From assembly GCA_017936545.1 (NCBI GenBank), contig JAGBFJ010000054.1:60537-124536 (forward strand): a stretch of 64,000 nt of DNA. The letters run 5' to 3'. Shown here in pieces: positions 1 to 8,874 of this stretch. The position numbers and the translations under genes were made by a program. The DNA is from Sutterella sp. (GTDB lineage: Bacteria; Pseudomonadota; Gammaproteobacteria; Burkholderiales; Burkholderiaceae_F). Numbering within the stretch: position 1 is the first letter of the stretch; every line of letters starts with the position of its first letter. The notes below the pieces were generated by a model. The model was not told the origin of the DNA. It was given only the letters and a program-made list of their open reading frames with translations, and searched no databases.

Positions 1-355
1 CGTGCGACTCATTTTGTCAATTGACGACACGCATTTCATCCGCGCTTCCGTCACCATGGAATCTGCACAGCTTCTGGGTCTTCGGGAAGGCATGCAGGTG
101 CTAGCCCTTACCAAGGCGACAGCCATCAGCATCTCCTCTGACAATCTGCCTGCCGGCAGTGCCTCGCGTGAAAACGAAATCGTCGGAGTTGTTCTTCGCA
201 GCGAACGTGAAGGACGTGGGGGAGAATGTACTATTCAGCTTCCCTCTGGACTCACTGTCGTCGGCTTCGCCCGTGCCAATCACGGTCTGCATGTCGGCAT
301 GCGTGCCGTTGCAATCATTCCGCCGGAAAGCATTGTCGTAGCACTAAATTCCTGA
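1..355 (+). CDS. ModE-like molybdate-responsive regulator, C-terminal part (5' end outside window)
   Basis: About 117 residues run into the window from the left and end at a TGA. Two tandem TOBE/Mop-type molybdate-binding repeats can be read: the first around residues 8-47 (ending in LTKATAISIS), the second around 58-115. Order and length match the C-terminal half of ModE, in which an N-terminal winged helix binds DNA and the TOBE pair binds molybdate. The GTG at base 2 is in frame but is probably internal, because the first repeat is already under way there. An intrinsic terminator follows 66 bases after the stop. A free-standing di-TOBE molybdopterin-binding protein is the alternative; sequence left of the window would decide. 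Confidence 0.75.
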   Translation, partial: VRLILSIDDTHFIRASVTMESAQLLGLREGMQVLALTKATAISISSDNLPAGSASRENEIVGVVLRSEREGRGGECTIQLPSGLTVVGFARANHGLHVGMRAVAIIPPESIVVALNS

Positions 356-420
356 TTGAGCGACTCTGCAAAAGCGGATGTCTACTCATCCGCTCGGTTT
401 TACTTAATTCATTTTCCCTA

Positions 421-444
421 AGGCCGCCCCTGAGCGGCTTTTTT
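421..444 (+). terminator. Intrinsic terminator after the ModE-like gene
   Basis: A GCCGC/GCGGC stem with a six-base loop is followed by six T residues. Confidence 0.75.
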
Positions 445-465
445 ATCAAAAACACTTGCATTACC

Positions 466-479
466 TTGACCGCCATCAA
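466..479 (+). promoter_or_regulatory. Near-perfect FNR box upstream of the tetraheme cytochrome
   Basis: The sequence is TTGAC-CGCC-ATCAA, nine of ten matches to the FNR consensus TTGAT-N4-ATCAA. It lies about 175 bases before the cytochrome start, in the leader after the previous terminator. A second dyad, CATATT-N4-AATATG, lies at 500-515. FNR control of a NapC/NrfH-type cytochrome would be expected; the binding itself is inferred. Confidence 0.5.
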
Positions 480-652
480 GCGTCAGACATGCTTCCTTAC
501 ATATTCCTTAATATGATTTCAGTCTGAAGCTCTGAAACCGACACCCCGCGGAGGCAGAGTCTGTAAAAAGCACAGCTTCCGTCCTCCTGATCCTGTCATT
601 TGTGCAGAGCGGTCGTGAAGCATCGGAAAACTAACTGTAAGGTTCCACCAAA

Positions 653-1258
653 ATGGAAAAGAATAGTAAGTGGTATCTCACCGGCATCTGCCTTATCGGC
701 GTTGTCATCGGTATCGTTTTTGTGGGCGTTCTCACCAGCACCGTTCATTGGGCCGGTTCGACCAAGTTCTGCGGCGAATTTTGCCACTCGATGGACGTCG
801 TTTACGCTTCTTACAAGGCCGGTCAGCACTACAAGACCGGTTCCGGCGTGACGGCCGGTTGCTCCGACTGCCACAACAAGAATCACTCCAATAAGGAAAT
901 CGGCCCGTTTGATTACGTCGCCATGCTCATGGACAAGGCTCAGGCCGGCACGGTTTCGCTTCTCGGCCAGATTCAGGGCACGATGAGCACCCCGGAAAAG
1001 CAGATTGCCATGCGCAAGGAACTTGCTGAACGCGTTCATGAACACATGAAGGCCCAGAACTTCTCGACCTGCCGCGGCTGCCACGATGTGGAACGCATGC
1101 ACAACCCGAAGAAGCCCTTCGTCGCCAAGCTTCATGCCGGTTTCGGTCCCAAGGCTGAAAAGCCCGCCGACTGCCTGATGTGCCACAAGAAGGCCGGTCA
1201 TGACTATGACGCCGGTGACAAGGCCTTCGCCGAAGCTCAGAAGACCGCTGCCAAGTAA
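653..1258 (+). CDS. NapC/NirT/NrfH-family membrane-anchored tetraheme cytochrome c
   Basis: This 201-residue protein has one N-terminal membrane anchor (about 8-28) and a periplasmic multiheme domain. Such proteins take electrons from menaquinol and pass them to periplasmic reductases. Three standard motifs are visible: CSDCH, CRGCH and CLMCH. The first site is unusual: C40-GEF-C44-H45-S-M47, with three residues between the cysteines instead of two, although the following x-Met typical of heme 1 in NapC/NrfH is kept. No partner reductase gene is adjacent, so the terminal acceptor is unknown. The gene stands alone between two terminators and has an FNR-like box upstream. Confidence 0.85.
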   Translation: MEKNSKWYLTGICLIGVVIGIVFVGVLTSTVHWAGSTKFCGEFCHSMDVVYASYKAGQHYKTGSGVTAGCSDCHNKNHSNKEIGPFDYVAMLMDKAQAGTVSLLGQIQGTMSTPEKQIAMRKELAERVHEHMKAQNFSTCRGCHDVERMHNPKKPFVAKLHAGFGPKAEKPADCLMCHKKAGHDYDAGDKAFAEAQKTAAK

Positions 1259-1284
1259 TCCGCGTTCTCTCTGAATTCCCCGCC

Positions 1285-1322
1285 AAAAACCCTGTAGCAT
1301 GCTCGATGCTGCGGGGTTTTTC
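1285..1322. terminator. Terminator after the tetraheme cytochrome gene
   Basis: A long hairpin with A residues on its left arm and T residues on its right could work in both directions. Confidence 0.8.
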
Positions 1323-1427
1323 TATGACAGCAGTCTTGATCGCTTTTGTCTACAATCGATGGACAACTTTTAGACTCCCGGTGCGGCTCTGTATTGCGCT
1401 TCGCCGGCAAGACGTACCGAAGACAAC

Positions 1428-4094
1428 ATGGCAGAAATTCATCGCAGCGACTACCGCGCGCCGTCTCACTTTATCGATACGGTTCACCTCGAGTTCGATC
1501 TTGACCTCGACAGTACCTCCGTCACCAACACCATGCGGGTGCGGCCAAATCCGGACGCATCCGTCGCCAACCGCGATCTCGTTCTCAACGGCGAGACACT
1601 GACGCTGATCAGCGTAGCCGTCGACGGCGTTCAGCTTGAAGCGAACCGCTACGCCGTTACCGATAAGCATCTGACGATTTTCGACGTCAGCCGAGACTGC
1701 GACGTTACAGTCGTCAACCGCTTCAACCCGTCGGCAAACAAGGCGCTTTCCGGCATTTATGCGTCAGGACGCAATCTGATGAGTCAGTGTGAGGCCGAAG
1801 GCTTCCGCCGCATCACATACTATCTTGACCGTCCGGACGTTCTCGCAAGATTCTTCGTCGTGATCCGTGCCTCCAAGGATCAATTCCCCGTGCTTCTTTC
1901 CAACGGCAACCGTCTGGAGGAAAAAGACCTTGGCGACGGACGCCACGAAGTCCGATGGGAAGATCCGTTTCCGAAACCCTGCTACCTGTTTGCGCTGGTT
2001 GCCGGCAATCTTGTCTGCCGCAGAGAGGAGATCGAGCTCAAGAACGGCAAACAGGCCGAGCTTGAGGTATGGGTAGAGCCTCAGGATCTCGACAAAACCG
2101 CGCATACCATGGAAAGCCTTAAAAAAGCGATTCGATGGGACGAGGAACGCTGGGGACTGGAACTGGACCTGGAAGGATTCCGCATCGTCGCGACGAACGA
2201 TTTCAATTTCGGCGCCATGGAGAACAAGGGGCTCAATATCTTCAATGCCCGCTACGCGCTGGCAAACCCCTCCGTCGCCACGGACCAGGACTATGCCAAT
2301 ATTGAATCCGTTGTCGGTCACGAATATTTCCACAACTGGACCGGAGACAGAATCACGCTTCGCGACTGGTTCCAGCTCACTCTCAAGGAAGGGCTTACGG
2401 TTTTTCGTGATCAGGAATTTTCTGCCGACATGCTGGGAGATGCGTCGGCCCGAGCGGTTGAACGAATTCATAATGTAAAAGCACTGAGAATCGCTCAGTT
2501 CGCCGAAGACGCCGGTCCCATGGCTCATCCGATTCGACCGGAAAGCTATCAGGAGATCAACAACTTCTACACCTCTACCGTTTATGACAAGGGGGCGGAA
2601 GTCATTCGAATGCTTCAGACTCTCCTTGGTGCGGAAACCTTCAGGAAAGGGTTCGATCTTTATATCGCCCGCAACGACGGCAAAGCCGTCACCTGCGAAG
2701 CCTTCCTTGAAGCGATGGAAGAGGCTGCCGGACGTACTCTTGATCAATTCCGTCTCTGGTACAGTCAGGCGGGCACGCCCCGCGTCACGGTTTCCTCTCT
2801 GTGGGACGAGGCCTCCCGCACGCTTACCGTCACGGCAGAGCAGACAACGCCGCCGACACCGGGTCAGCCCGCCAAGGCGCCTCTCCTTATGCCCTTCCCC
2901 GTGTCTCTGATTGCCTCTGACGGGCGAGAAATTCCTGCTCTGCTGGCTGATGAACCTGAAACGGCTGCCCGCACCAACCGGATGTTCGAGCTTTCCGAAG
3001 CCGTTCAGAGCTGGACTTTCACCGGACTATCTGAGAAACCCGTTCTGAGCCTCAACCGCGGCTATGCCGCCCCGGTCATCATTGACTGTTCATACACCGA
3101 TGCGGAACTCGCCCTGCTCGCTGCTCACGACAGCGATCCGTTCAGCCGTTGGGAAGCCATGCATCGGCTGATGCTCAAGGCGCTCGTTGATCAGGTTCGA
3201 GCCGACCTGCTGAAATCGCCGGCTGATGTGAGTCCCGTTCTTCTGGACGCTTTCGGCACGCTCATTGACGATCGCTCGCTCTCTCCCGCGTACCGCGCTG
3301 TCGCGATGGAACTCCCGAGCGAACGTGAAATCGGTGATGCGCTTCCGCTCATTGATCCCGCCGCAGTGCATCGCGCGCGTGAAAAGGTGCGTCATGCGCT
3401 CGGAATGCGCTGGCTGACGAAACTGGAGGCCGTCATAGCTGACTCTCTCACGCCCGGCGACTATTCTCCGGATGCTGAAAGCGCCGGCCGCCGCGCACTC
3501 AAGAACACGGCGCACTTCTACACGATCTGCACCGGCAACAAGCACGCAATGCTTGCCGTTCGAGATCAGTTCATGGTAGCGAACAATCTCACGGACCGCC
3601 TTGCCGCGCTGTCGCTAGTCTCCGGTGCAAATACACCGGTTAAAACGGATTTCCAGCTCCAGGCCCTGCAGGAATGGCTCGGCGAGCCTCTTCTGGTCAA
3701 CAAGTGGCTGACCATTCAGGCGCTCTCACCGTATTTCACTGGTGAAACTCCCGTGCTTGAGCGTATTGAAGAGCTGGTCAAATGCGACTTCTTCTCGCTG
3801 TCTAATCCGAATAACGTCTACGCCCTTCTGGTTGCATTCTTCCTCAACAATCCGTCAGAATTCCACCGCAGAGACGGTGCGGGCTACGGATTCTGGGCGC
3901 AGACTCTCATCGAACTCGACAAGCTCAATCCTCAGGTTGCTTCCCGTGTGGCCCGCTGCCTTGAGAACTGGCGCCGCTATACGCCCGAGCTTGCCAATCT
4001 CATGTACCAGACGCTCCGCTTCATGCAGGCCCGCGAGGATCTGTCCGGAAACGTCCGCGAAATCATTGAAAAAGCTTTGAACAATCCCGCTTAA
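1428..4094 (+). CDS. pepN: Aminopeptidase N (M1 zinc metallopeptidase)
   Basis: This 888-residue protein has the usual length for proteobacterial PepN. The exopeptidase motif GAMEN is at 262-266 and the zinc site HEYFH at 298-302, with the third ligand E321 eighteen residues after the second His, the spacing of the M1 family. The C-terminal half is the helical PepN-specific region. It is a cytosolic enzyme removing N-terminal residues from peptides in the last stage of protein turnover. fbp begins 14 bases after the stop, so the two are probably cotranscribed. No frameshift or missing catalytic residue was seen. Confidence 0.97.
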   Translation: MAEIHRSDYRAPSHFIDTVHLEFDLDLDSTSVTNTMRVRPNPDASVANRDLVLNGETLTLISVAVDGVQLEANRYAVTDKHLTIFDVSRDCDVTVVNRFNPSANKALSGIYASGRNLMSQCEAEGFRRITYYLDRPDVLARFFVVIRASKDQFPVLLSNGNRLEEKDLGDGRHEVRWEDPFPKPCYLFALVAGNLVCRREEIELKNGKQAELEVWVEPQDLDKTAHTMESLKKAIRWDEERWGLELDLEGFRIVATNDFNFGAMENKGLNIFNARYALANPSVATDQDYANIESVVGHEYFHNWTGDRITLRDWFQLTLKEGLTVFRDQEFSADMLGDASARAVERIHNVKALRIAQFAEDAGPMAHPIRPESYQEINNFYTSTVYDKGAEVIRMLQTLLGAETFRKGFDLYIARNDGKAVTCEAFLEAMEEAAGRTLDQFRLWYSQAGTPRVTVSSLWDEASRTLTVTAEQTTPPTPGQPAKAPLLMPFPVSLIASDGREIPALLADEPETAARTNRMFELSEAVQSWTFTGLSEKPVLSLNRGYAAPVIIDCSYTDAELALLAAHDSDPFSRWEAMHRLMLKALVDQVRADLLKSPADVSPVLLDAFGTLIDDRSLSPAYRAVAMELPSEREIGDALPLIDPAAVHRAREKVRHALGMRWLTKLEAVIADSLTPGDYSPDAESAGRRALKNTAHFYTICTGNKHAMLAVRDQFMVANNLTDRLAALSLVSGANTPVKTDFQLQALQEWLGEPLLVNKWLTIQALSPYFTGETPVLERIEELVKCDFFSLSNPNNVYALLVAFFLNNPSEFHRRDGAGYGFWAQTLIELDKLNPQVASRVARCLENWRRYTPELANLMYQTLRFMQAREDLSGNVREIIEKALNNPA

Positions 4095-4108
4095 ATAGGA
4101 TCTACATC

Positions 4109-5107
4109 GTGTCCGCACTTTCTCTCAGTCAGTACCTTTGCCGCGAACAGCAGCTTCACGGCCTTGATCCGGTTCTCTCTCGTCTTATCGTGAGTGTTTC
4201 CGAAGCCTGCAAGACGATCAGCTTCAAAGTCAAAAGCGGTGCGCTTGCCGGCGTTCTCGGCCTTGCCGGCTCTGAAAACGTCCAGGGTGAAGATCAGAAG
4301 AAGCTTGACATCATCAGCAACGACATTTTCGTCGATGCCGTAGCCCGTTCCGGCGCTGTCTGCGGCATGGTGAGCGAAGAAATCCCCAATGTCATCTCCG
4401 TTCCGGAAGATCAGCCTGTCGGCCCTTATCTGATCTGCTTCGATCCTCTCGACGGCTCGTCCAATATCGACATCAACGTTTCTATCGGCTCCATCTTCTC
4501 CGTCCTTCCTGCAGTGCGTCCGAAGCGTGAAGCCGTCGCTTCCGACTTCCTTATGCCCGGTACCAAACAGGTGGCCGCCGGTTACTGCATGTACGGTCCT
4601 CAGACTCAGCTTGTCATTACGTTCGGCCGCGGCGTTGTCATGTTCACGCTTGACCCCTCCACCGGCACTTTCGTACTGACGGCGGAGAACGTTCGAGTTG
4701 CCCGCGAAGCCAAGGAATTTGCCATCAATTGTTCGAACATGCGTCATTGGGAAGAGCCTGTCAAGCGCTATGTGGCCGAACTCCTTGAAGGCAAGACCGG
4801 TATCCGCGGCAAAGATTTCAATATGCGCTGGGTTGCTGCGATGGTTGCGGAAGTTCATCGAATTCTCCAGCGCGGCGGTATTTTCATGTACCCACGCGAC
4901 CACCGAGATCTTTCCAAGCCCGGCAAGCTCCGCCTGATGTATGAAGCCAACCCGATGGCCTGGCTTATGGAAAATGCCGGCGCTGCAGCTACGAACGGTC
5001 ATCAGCGCATTCTCGAAGTGATCCCTGAAAAGATCCATCAGCGTGTTGCCGTCTTCCTCGGCGCGGCTGAAGAAGTCGAGCGCGTCACCGGCTATCACGC
5101 CGAATAA
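4109..5107 (+). CDS. fbp: Class I fructose-1,6-bisphosphatase
   Basis: The protein has 332 residues and starts at GTG, with a TAGGA-like ribosome site just after the pepN stop. The metal- and phosphate-binding motif [11 protein letters not shown] is at 111-121, and upstream acidic residues (GMVSEEIP, about 88-95) complete the metal site. It hydrolyses fructose-1,6-bisphosphate to fructose-6-phosphate, the committed step of gluconeogenesis. In an organism living on C4-dicarboxylates and peptides this step is essential, which makes the pairing with pepN plausible, though the functional link is inference. Confidence 0.96.
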   Translation: MSALSLSQYLCREQQLHGLDPVLSRLIVSVSEACKTISFKVKSGALAGVLGLAGSENVQGEDQKKLDIISNDIFVDAVARSGAVCGMVSEEIPNVISVPEDQPVGPYLICFDPLDGSSNIDINVSIGSIFSVLPAVRPKREAVASDFLMPGTKQVAAGYCMYGPQTQLVITFGRGVVMFTLDPSTGTFVLTAENVRVAREAKEFAINCSNMRHWEEPVKRYVAELLEGKTGIRGKDFNMRWVAAMVAEVHRILQRGGIFMYPRDHRDLSKPGKLRLMYEANPMAWLMENAGAAATNGHQRILEVIPEKIHQRVAVFLGAAEEVERVTGYHAE

Positions 5108-5121
5108 CACTCGTTCATCAC

Positions 5122-5162
5122 AAAAAAGCGGGTCCGCCATTCCGACGGGCCCGCTTTTTCTT
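5122..5162. terminator. Bidirectional terminator between fbp and the LapA-like gene
   Basis: A GC-rich hairpin (AAGCGGGtCCG / CGGgCCCGCTT) is flanked by A residues on the left and T residues on the right. It can serve both convergent genes. Confidence 0.85.
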
Positions 5163-5180
5163 TATCAATCGTCAGAATTA

Positions 5181-5762
5181 TCAGAAGAGATCTTTGAAAA
5201 TCTCCTTCTTTTTCTTCCCGTCACCCTCTGCTTCAGCATCTTCAGCAACCGGTGCGGGCAGAAGAGCCTGCACTCGTTTTTCAAGAGCCGTCACCTCTTC
5301 GCTGAAACGAGCCGCGGCTTCTGCCTGACGCTTTTCCTGTTCAGCACCGAAAGCCTTCAGACGCTCCTCTGCCTTGACGGATTCCTGTCTGACCGCTGCC
5401 AGCGTTTCATCCGAGCGGGCGGTCATGAGAGCCTCAAGTTTTTCAATGCGTTCGAGCAGCACGCGGTTGCTTTCTGCGAAACGGCTTTTTTCCGCATCAT
5501 CAGCCACCGTACGGGCATTGCGGGCTTCCTTATAAGCCGCACGCAGTTCCATGGTGACGCTTGCCTGCTGCCAAACCATATAGACAAGCAGGATAAAAAC
5601 AACAGCAGCAAAACCGCCGACCACCAGGATGCCGAGCGGAGCCTGAATTTCCGTATAAACCAGATTGACCGCGGTTTCCGTCGACAGCGCTCCCCAGTTG
5701 ATGATGAGGAAGACCGCCATCAGAATCAGGATGAGAAGCAGGAAAATAGTACGAATTTTCAT
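5181..5762 (-). CDS. LapA-like (DUF1049-type) membrane protein with cytoplasmic coiled coil
   Basis: The protein has 193 residues. Two hydrophobic segments near the N terminus (about 4-24 and 42-66) enclose a short loop. A charged helix rich in Glu, Ala, Lys and Arg follows (about 70-165) and looks like a coiled coil, then a tail ends in KKKKEIFKDLF. The architecture resembles the LapA domain, which in E. coli acts with LapB in controlling LPS synthesis, but neither lapB nor other envelope genes are adjacent. The assignment rests on architecture only. Confidence 0.55.
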   Translation of the reverse strand: MKIRTIFLLLILILMAVFLIINWGALSTETAVNLVYTEIQAPLGILVVGGFAAVVFILLVYMVWQQASVTMELRAAYKEARNARTVADDAEKSRFAESNRVLLERIEKLEALMTARSDETLAAVRQESVKAEERLKAFGAEQEKRQAEAAARFSEEVTALEKRVQALLPAPVAEDAEAEGDGKKKKEIFKDLF

Positions 5763-5940
5763 AACATTAGTCTCGTCTTGCCGGTGTCGAGCGACACTGT
5801 CGAGTGGATGAATATGGCCGTCGGGCCGACCCCGAGCGGATCCCGCATCATCATAACAAATGCATCTGTCTCTGTGTCACGGCACAGAATGCGTACTGCG
5901 GGATACGCGTTCCTCCGTTTCCCGCCTGATCGACAGCGCT

Positions 5941-5969
5941 TTGACCTGCGGGAAGCGACAAACTATACT
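5941..5969 (+). promoter_or_regulatory. Sigma-70 promoter of upp
   Basis: TTGACC (5941-5946) and TATACT (5964-5969) are separated by exactly 17 bases. A GGAGG ribosome site at 6000-6004 precedes the upp ATG. Confidence 0.75.
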
Positions 5970-6013
5970 CGATCAGCACTTTCGTTCCGCATCATTTACG
6001 GAGGCAATGTTTC

Positions 6014-6661
6014 ATGCGAACCGATCCCCGTTTTCCCAGACTGCACATCGTTGATCACCCGCTCATTGAGCACAAGCTCTCCCTGATGCGCAACAAAAAC
6101 ACCGATACTCAGGATTTCCGCACCCTGCTTCATGAAATTGCCCTGCTGATGGGCTATGAAGTCACTCGCGACTTCCCGACCAAGCTCGAACATATCGAAA
6201 CTCCGATCTGCGCTACCGACGTTCCGACGCTCGTCGAAAAAGATCCAGTCATCGTGCCCGTGCTGCGCGCGGGTCTCGGCATGACGGACGGGCTGCTGGC
6301 TCTGATCCCGACAGCCCGCGTCGGTCACATCGGCGTTTACCGCGACGAAAATCACAATCCCGTGGAATATCTCGTCCGCCTTCCTGAAGCTCCTGCCGGC
6401 AACTATATCGTCGTTGATCCGATGATTGCGACCGGACACTCTGCTTCTTACGCCGTCGACATTCTCAAGCGCCGCGGCGTCAGAGGAGATCAGATTCATT
6501 TCATGGCGCTTGTTGCGGCACCGGAAGGCGTGCAGGTTCTCAGCGAAGCACACCCGGACATCGACATCTTCGTTGCCGCCTTGGACGAACGCATCAACGA
6601 GAAGGCCTATATCGTCCCCGGCCTCGGCGATGCTGGTGACCGTATTTTCGGCACACTTTGA
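6014..6661 (+). CDS. upp: Uracil phosphoribosyltransferase
   Basis: This 215-residue protein converts uracil and PRPP to UMP in pyrimidine salvage. The PRPP-binding loop VVDPMIATG is at 133-141, and the uracil-binding C terminus keeps GDAGDR (205-210). Length and motifs are typical. The start is fixed by GGAGG nine bases upstream, and a consensus promoter lies just before it. The gene is a single unit with its own terminator; no uracil permease is next to it. Confidence 0.97.
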   Translation: MRTDPRFPRLHIVDHPLIEHKLSLMRNKNTDTQDFRTLLHEIALLMGYEVTRDFPTKLEHIETPICATDVPTLVEKDPVIVPVLRAGLGMTDGLLALIPTARVGHIGVYRDENHNPVEYLVRLPEAPAGNYIVVDPMIATGHSASYAVDILKRRGVRGDQIHFMALVAAPEGVQVLSEAHPDIDIFVAALDERINEKAYIVPGLGDAGDRIFGTL

Positions 6662-6685
6662 TTCCCGTCTGCTCGGATCTTCATG

Positions 6686-6712
6686 AATGCGGCCTCACGG
6701 CCGCATTTTTTA
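6686..6712 (+). terminator. Terminator after upp
   Basis: A nine-base-pair perfect stem (AATGCGGCC/GGCCGCATT) with a TCAC loop is followed by a T run. Confidence 0.85.
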
Positions 6713-7017
6713 CCTTGATGAAAATTGCATTTTTTGAGCACGAAAAATAAGTGTTTACCCTAAACTACGTTCTTTTCTTATTAATGAAAGCTCATATATA
6801 TGAGTATTGACACTTATTTTTACTTCCATTCATGAATCTCACCCCAAGGAAAGGGCACATTCAGTTGATAAAAATCAATCTTAGGTCACTCTTAAGAGCG
6901 CATCATACGGGCAGACATGATGACGCCGTGCCCTCGGCGCATCCGGCTTTTTCTTGCGGCGCCCCTGTCAGTCGCGCCGCTGATGAAACCTCATTTTTGA
7001 AATCCAAGGACAGTCAA
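6713..7017. other. Intergenic control region upstream of the fumarate reductase cytochrome b gene
   Basis: No convincing gene is present. The 305 bases are AT-rich and hold the perfect palindrome CTCATATATATGAG (6791-6804), a perfect FNR box (6865-6878) and a CATCAT hexamer at 6901-6906, where the -10 element of a class II FNR promoter would lie. An upstream in-frame start at 6832 would place coding sequence across the FNR box and is rejected. Confidence 0.6.
6865..6878 (+). promoter_or_regulatory. Perfect FNR box upstream of the frdC-type gene
   Basis: TTGAT-AAAA-ATCAA matches the FNR consensus at all ten specified positions. Its centre is 146 bases before the ATG. If it acts at -41.5, transcription would start near 6913 and the -10 region falls on CATCAT (6901-6906). 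Oxygen-controlled activation of a fumarate reductase anchor is the expected biology; occupancy is inferred. Confidence 0.75.
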
Positions 7018-7845
7018 ATGTCGACCCCTGATTCCATCAAGTATTCCAACACCCCGACCGCCACCGAAAACGTTTGGGGCGCCGGCCTTAAGGATGCCAA
7101 GCGTCAGAGCCGCTCCACGGCTTATGCTGACGTCGCCCAGTCCGTCACTGGCGTGATCCTCGGTCTCTTCCTCTTCTGCCACATGGCCTTTACGAGCTCT
7201 GTGCAGGTCAGCAAGGACCTCTTCGCCAACCTCATCAACACCTCCGGCGGCATGTTCATCGCCGGTGAAGAAATGCTGTGGCTTCACGTTGCCTTCGTCG
7301 GCTTCATTACGCTCTGCGTTGTGATCCATGCTTTCTGCGCTCTCCGCCGCTTCCCGACGTCTTATCATCAGCTTCGTGACATCCAGGCTCACTACAAGAT
7401 GCTCCGCCACGAAGACACGACGCTTTGGATGGTTCAGCTCGTTACGGCCTTCCTCCTTTTCATCTTCGTGTTCCCGCATCTCGTCTCCATGCTGACGAAC
7501 CCGCACGGCTTCGACGTGAACCTTATCGGTGTTCACACGTACCACACGGGCATGCTCTGGACGTTCATCTTCCTCGTCATCACCGAACTTCACGGCATGA
7601 TCGGTCTGTACCGTCTTGCCGTTAAGTGGGACATCTTCACGAAGAACCCCGAAACGGACATCATCGACCAGCGCAACGGCGACCGCGCCGGCCTCCGCAA
7701 GACGATGCTCTTCATCGCTCTTCTCATGATCATCTGCGGCACGCTCACCGCCTGGAAGAACTACTCCATCGGTGCCGAACAGGTTGAAGCCGGTCAGGAA
7801 GCCACCCGCTACGTCATCACCGAAGGCAACAACTGGTACAAGTAA
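7018..7845 (+). CDS. frdC: Fumarate reductase/succinate dehydrogenase diheme cytochrome b subunit (FrdC type), solitary
   Basis: The protein has 275 residues from the ATG preceded by AAGGACA. Five membrane helices can be read. Histidines 55, 104, 154 and 192 have spacings of 49, 50 and 38, nearly those of the four axial heme ligands of Wolinella FrdC (44, 93, 143, 182). This supports a two-heme quinol-oxidising anchor that feeds electrons from menaquinol to fumarate. Unusually, no frdA or frdB follows: a strong terminator comes 48 bases after the stop. The catalytic subunits must lie elsewhere, or the anchor serves another flavoprotein. A perfect FNR box lies upstream. Confidence 0.85.
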   Translation: MSTPDSIKYSNTPTATENVWGAGLKDAKRQSRSTAYADVAQSVTGVILGLFLFCHMAFTSSVQVSKDLFANLINTSGGMFIAGEEMLWLHVAFVGFITLCVVIHAFCALRRFPTSYHQLRDIQAHYKMLRHEDTTLWMVQLVTAFLLFIFVFPHLVSMLTNPHGFDVNLIGVHTYHTGMLWTFIFLVITELHGMIGLYRLAVKWDIFTKNPETDIIDQRNGDRAGLRKTMLFIALLMIICGTLTAWKNYSIGAEQVEAGQEATRYVITEGNNWYK

Positions 7846-7892
7846 TCGGACGATGAGGCTCATTGCCTCACCCTCCTGATACTGAGTAAACT

Positions 7893-7929
7893 GTGCTCCC
7901 GTAGGAACATTCCTGCGGGAGCATTTTTT
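7893..7929 (+). terminator. Terminator after the frdC-type gene
   Basis: A long near-perfect hairpin (TGCTCCCG...CGGGAGCA) is followed by seven T residues. It ends a few bases before the next ATG. Confidence 0.85.
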
Positions 7930-7933
7930 ATCC

Positions 7934-8716
7934 ATGCCGAGAACCAAACAGCCGAAACCGCTTCCTCCGTCTACTACGCCGCTTTGGTCGCGCCTGTCTC
8001 AAAAGCTGGCCAGAGCCATTGCATCGGGGGAGTATCCCGTCGGCAGTCTGCTGCCAACCGAACATCAGCTTATGGCCGAACATGCCATGAGCCGCCATAC
8101 CGTTCGTGCCGCACTGGCTGAACTGGTCTCTCTGGGTCTTATTTCGCGTACGCCTCATACCGGCACCCGAGTCATTTCCAACGGCCGCACGGCACGTTTT
8201 TATATGGAAATGCCCGAGGTTGGCGATATTGACCGACTGGCCGTTGAATATCCGCGCTGCCTGACCTCTTTCACTAAACTGATTTGCGATGAAGCAGCCT
8301 CTATTGCTACAGGGTTTGCACTTCAGACGCCTTTGATCCGTCTCGAATACATTCGGCGCAAGCATGACAGCGAAAAACCGATCTCCTATACCTCAACATG
8401 GCTTCGAGACACCGGAGCTGACATTCTTTCTCTCGCATCGTCCAACAACCGCACACCGCTGATTACCGTGCTTGAGAGATACGCCGGCGTACGCTGTGTA
8501 TCGATTGACCAGTCTTTTTCCGCAGTCGGCATCGATATTCGTCAGGCAGAACAGCTGGAACGCCCCTCCGGCACGCCTGCAATGCTGCTTCGGCGCGACT
8601 TCATGGACAGCCGTCAAAGCCCGATTATCGTCGCCAAAAACTACTACCCGGAAGGCTGTTTCACTTACATGATGCGCGTCTGCCGCCAACATCAGACTTC
8701 AGGACAAAGCATTTAG
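7934..8716 (+). CDS. GntR/HutC-family transcriptional regulator
   Basis: The protein has 260 residues. The N-terminal GntR winged helix (about 18-80) contains the recognisable stretch LLPTEHQLMAEHAMSRHTVR. A UTRA-type effector-binding domain (about 95-245) follows, with conserved aromatic and Arg positions such as IRLEYIRR. The ligand cannot be read from the sequence. It sits between the fumarate reductase anchor and an odd ABC ATPase, with the start only five bases after a terminator. Its leader is therefore very short, unless it is transcribed by read-through. Confidence 0.85.
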   Translation: MPRTKQPKPLPPSTTPLWSRLSQKLARAIASGEYPVGSLLPTEHQLMAEHAMSRHTVRAALAELVSLGLISRTPHTGTRVISNGRTARFYMEMPEVGDIDRLAVEYPRCLTSFTKLICDEAASIATGFALQTPLIRLEYIRRKHDSEKPISYTSTWLRDTGADILSLASSNNRTPLITVLERYAGVRCVSIDQSFSAVGIDIRQAEQLERPSGTPAMLLRRDFMDSRQSPIIVAKNYYPEGCFTYMMRVCRQHQTSGQSI

Positions 8717-8874
8717 ATAGCTTTTGCCTAAAGACAGGCGTTTTGAGTTTCTTCTGCGTCAACTAAGATAGTATTCCTACTACTTTTGCATTAGTACAAT
8801 CGACTTTCGGGGGATTTAACTTAGGGGATGGTTTTTCTATCATGAATTTCTGTACCCCCCTTATTTAAAGAGTC

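Noticed and set aside
5043-6086. Plus-strand open frame of about 347 codons between fbp and upp
   Set aside because: It overlaps the fbp end, the bidirectional terminator, the minus-strand LapA-like gene and the upp promoter.
7018-7845. Succinate dehydrogenase anchor (SdhC/SdhD) instead of FrdC
   Set aside because: The four-histidine spacing and five-helix single polypeptide match the Wolinella-type diheme anchor, not the two-subunit monoheme anchor.
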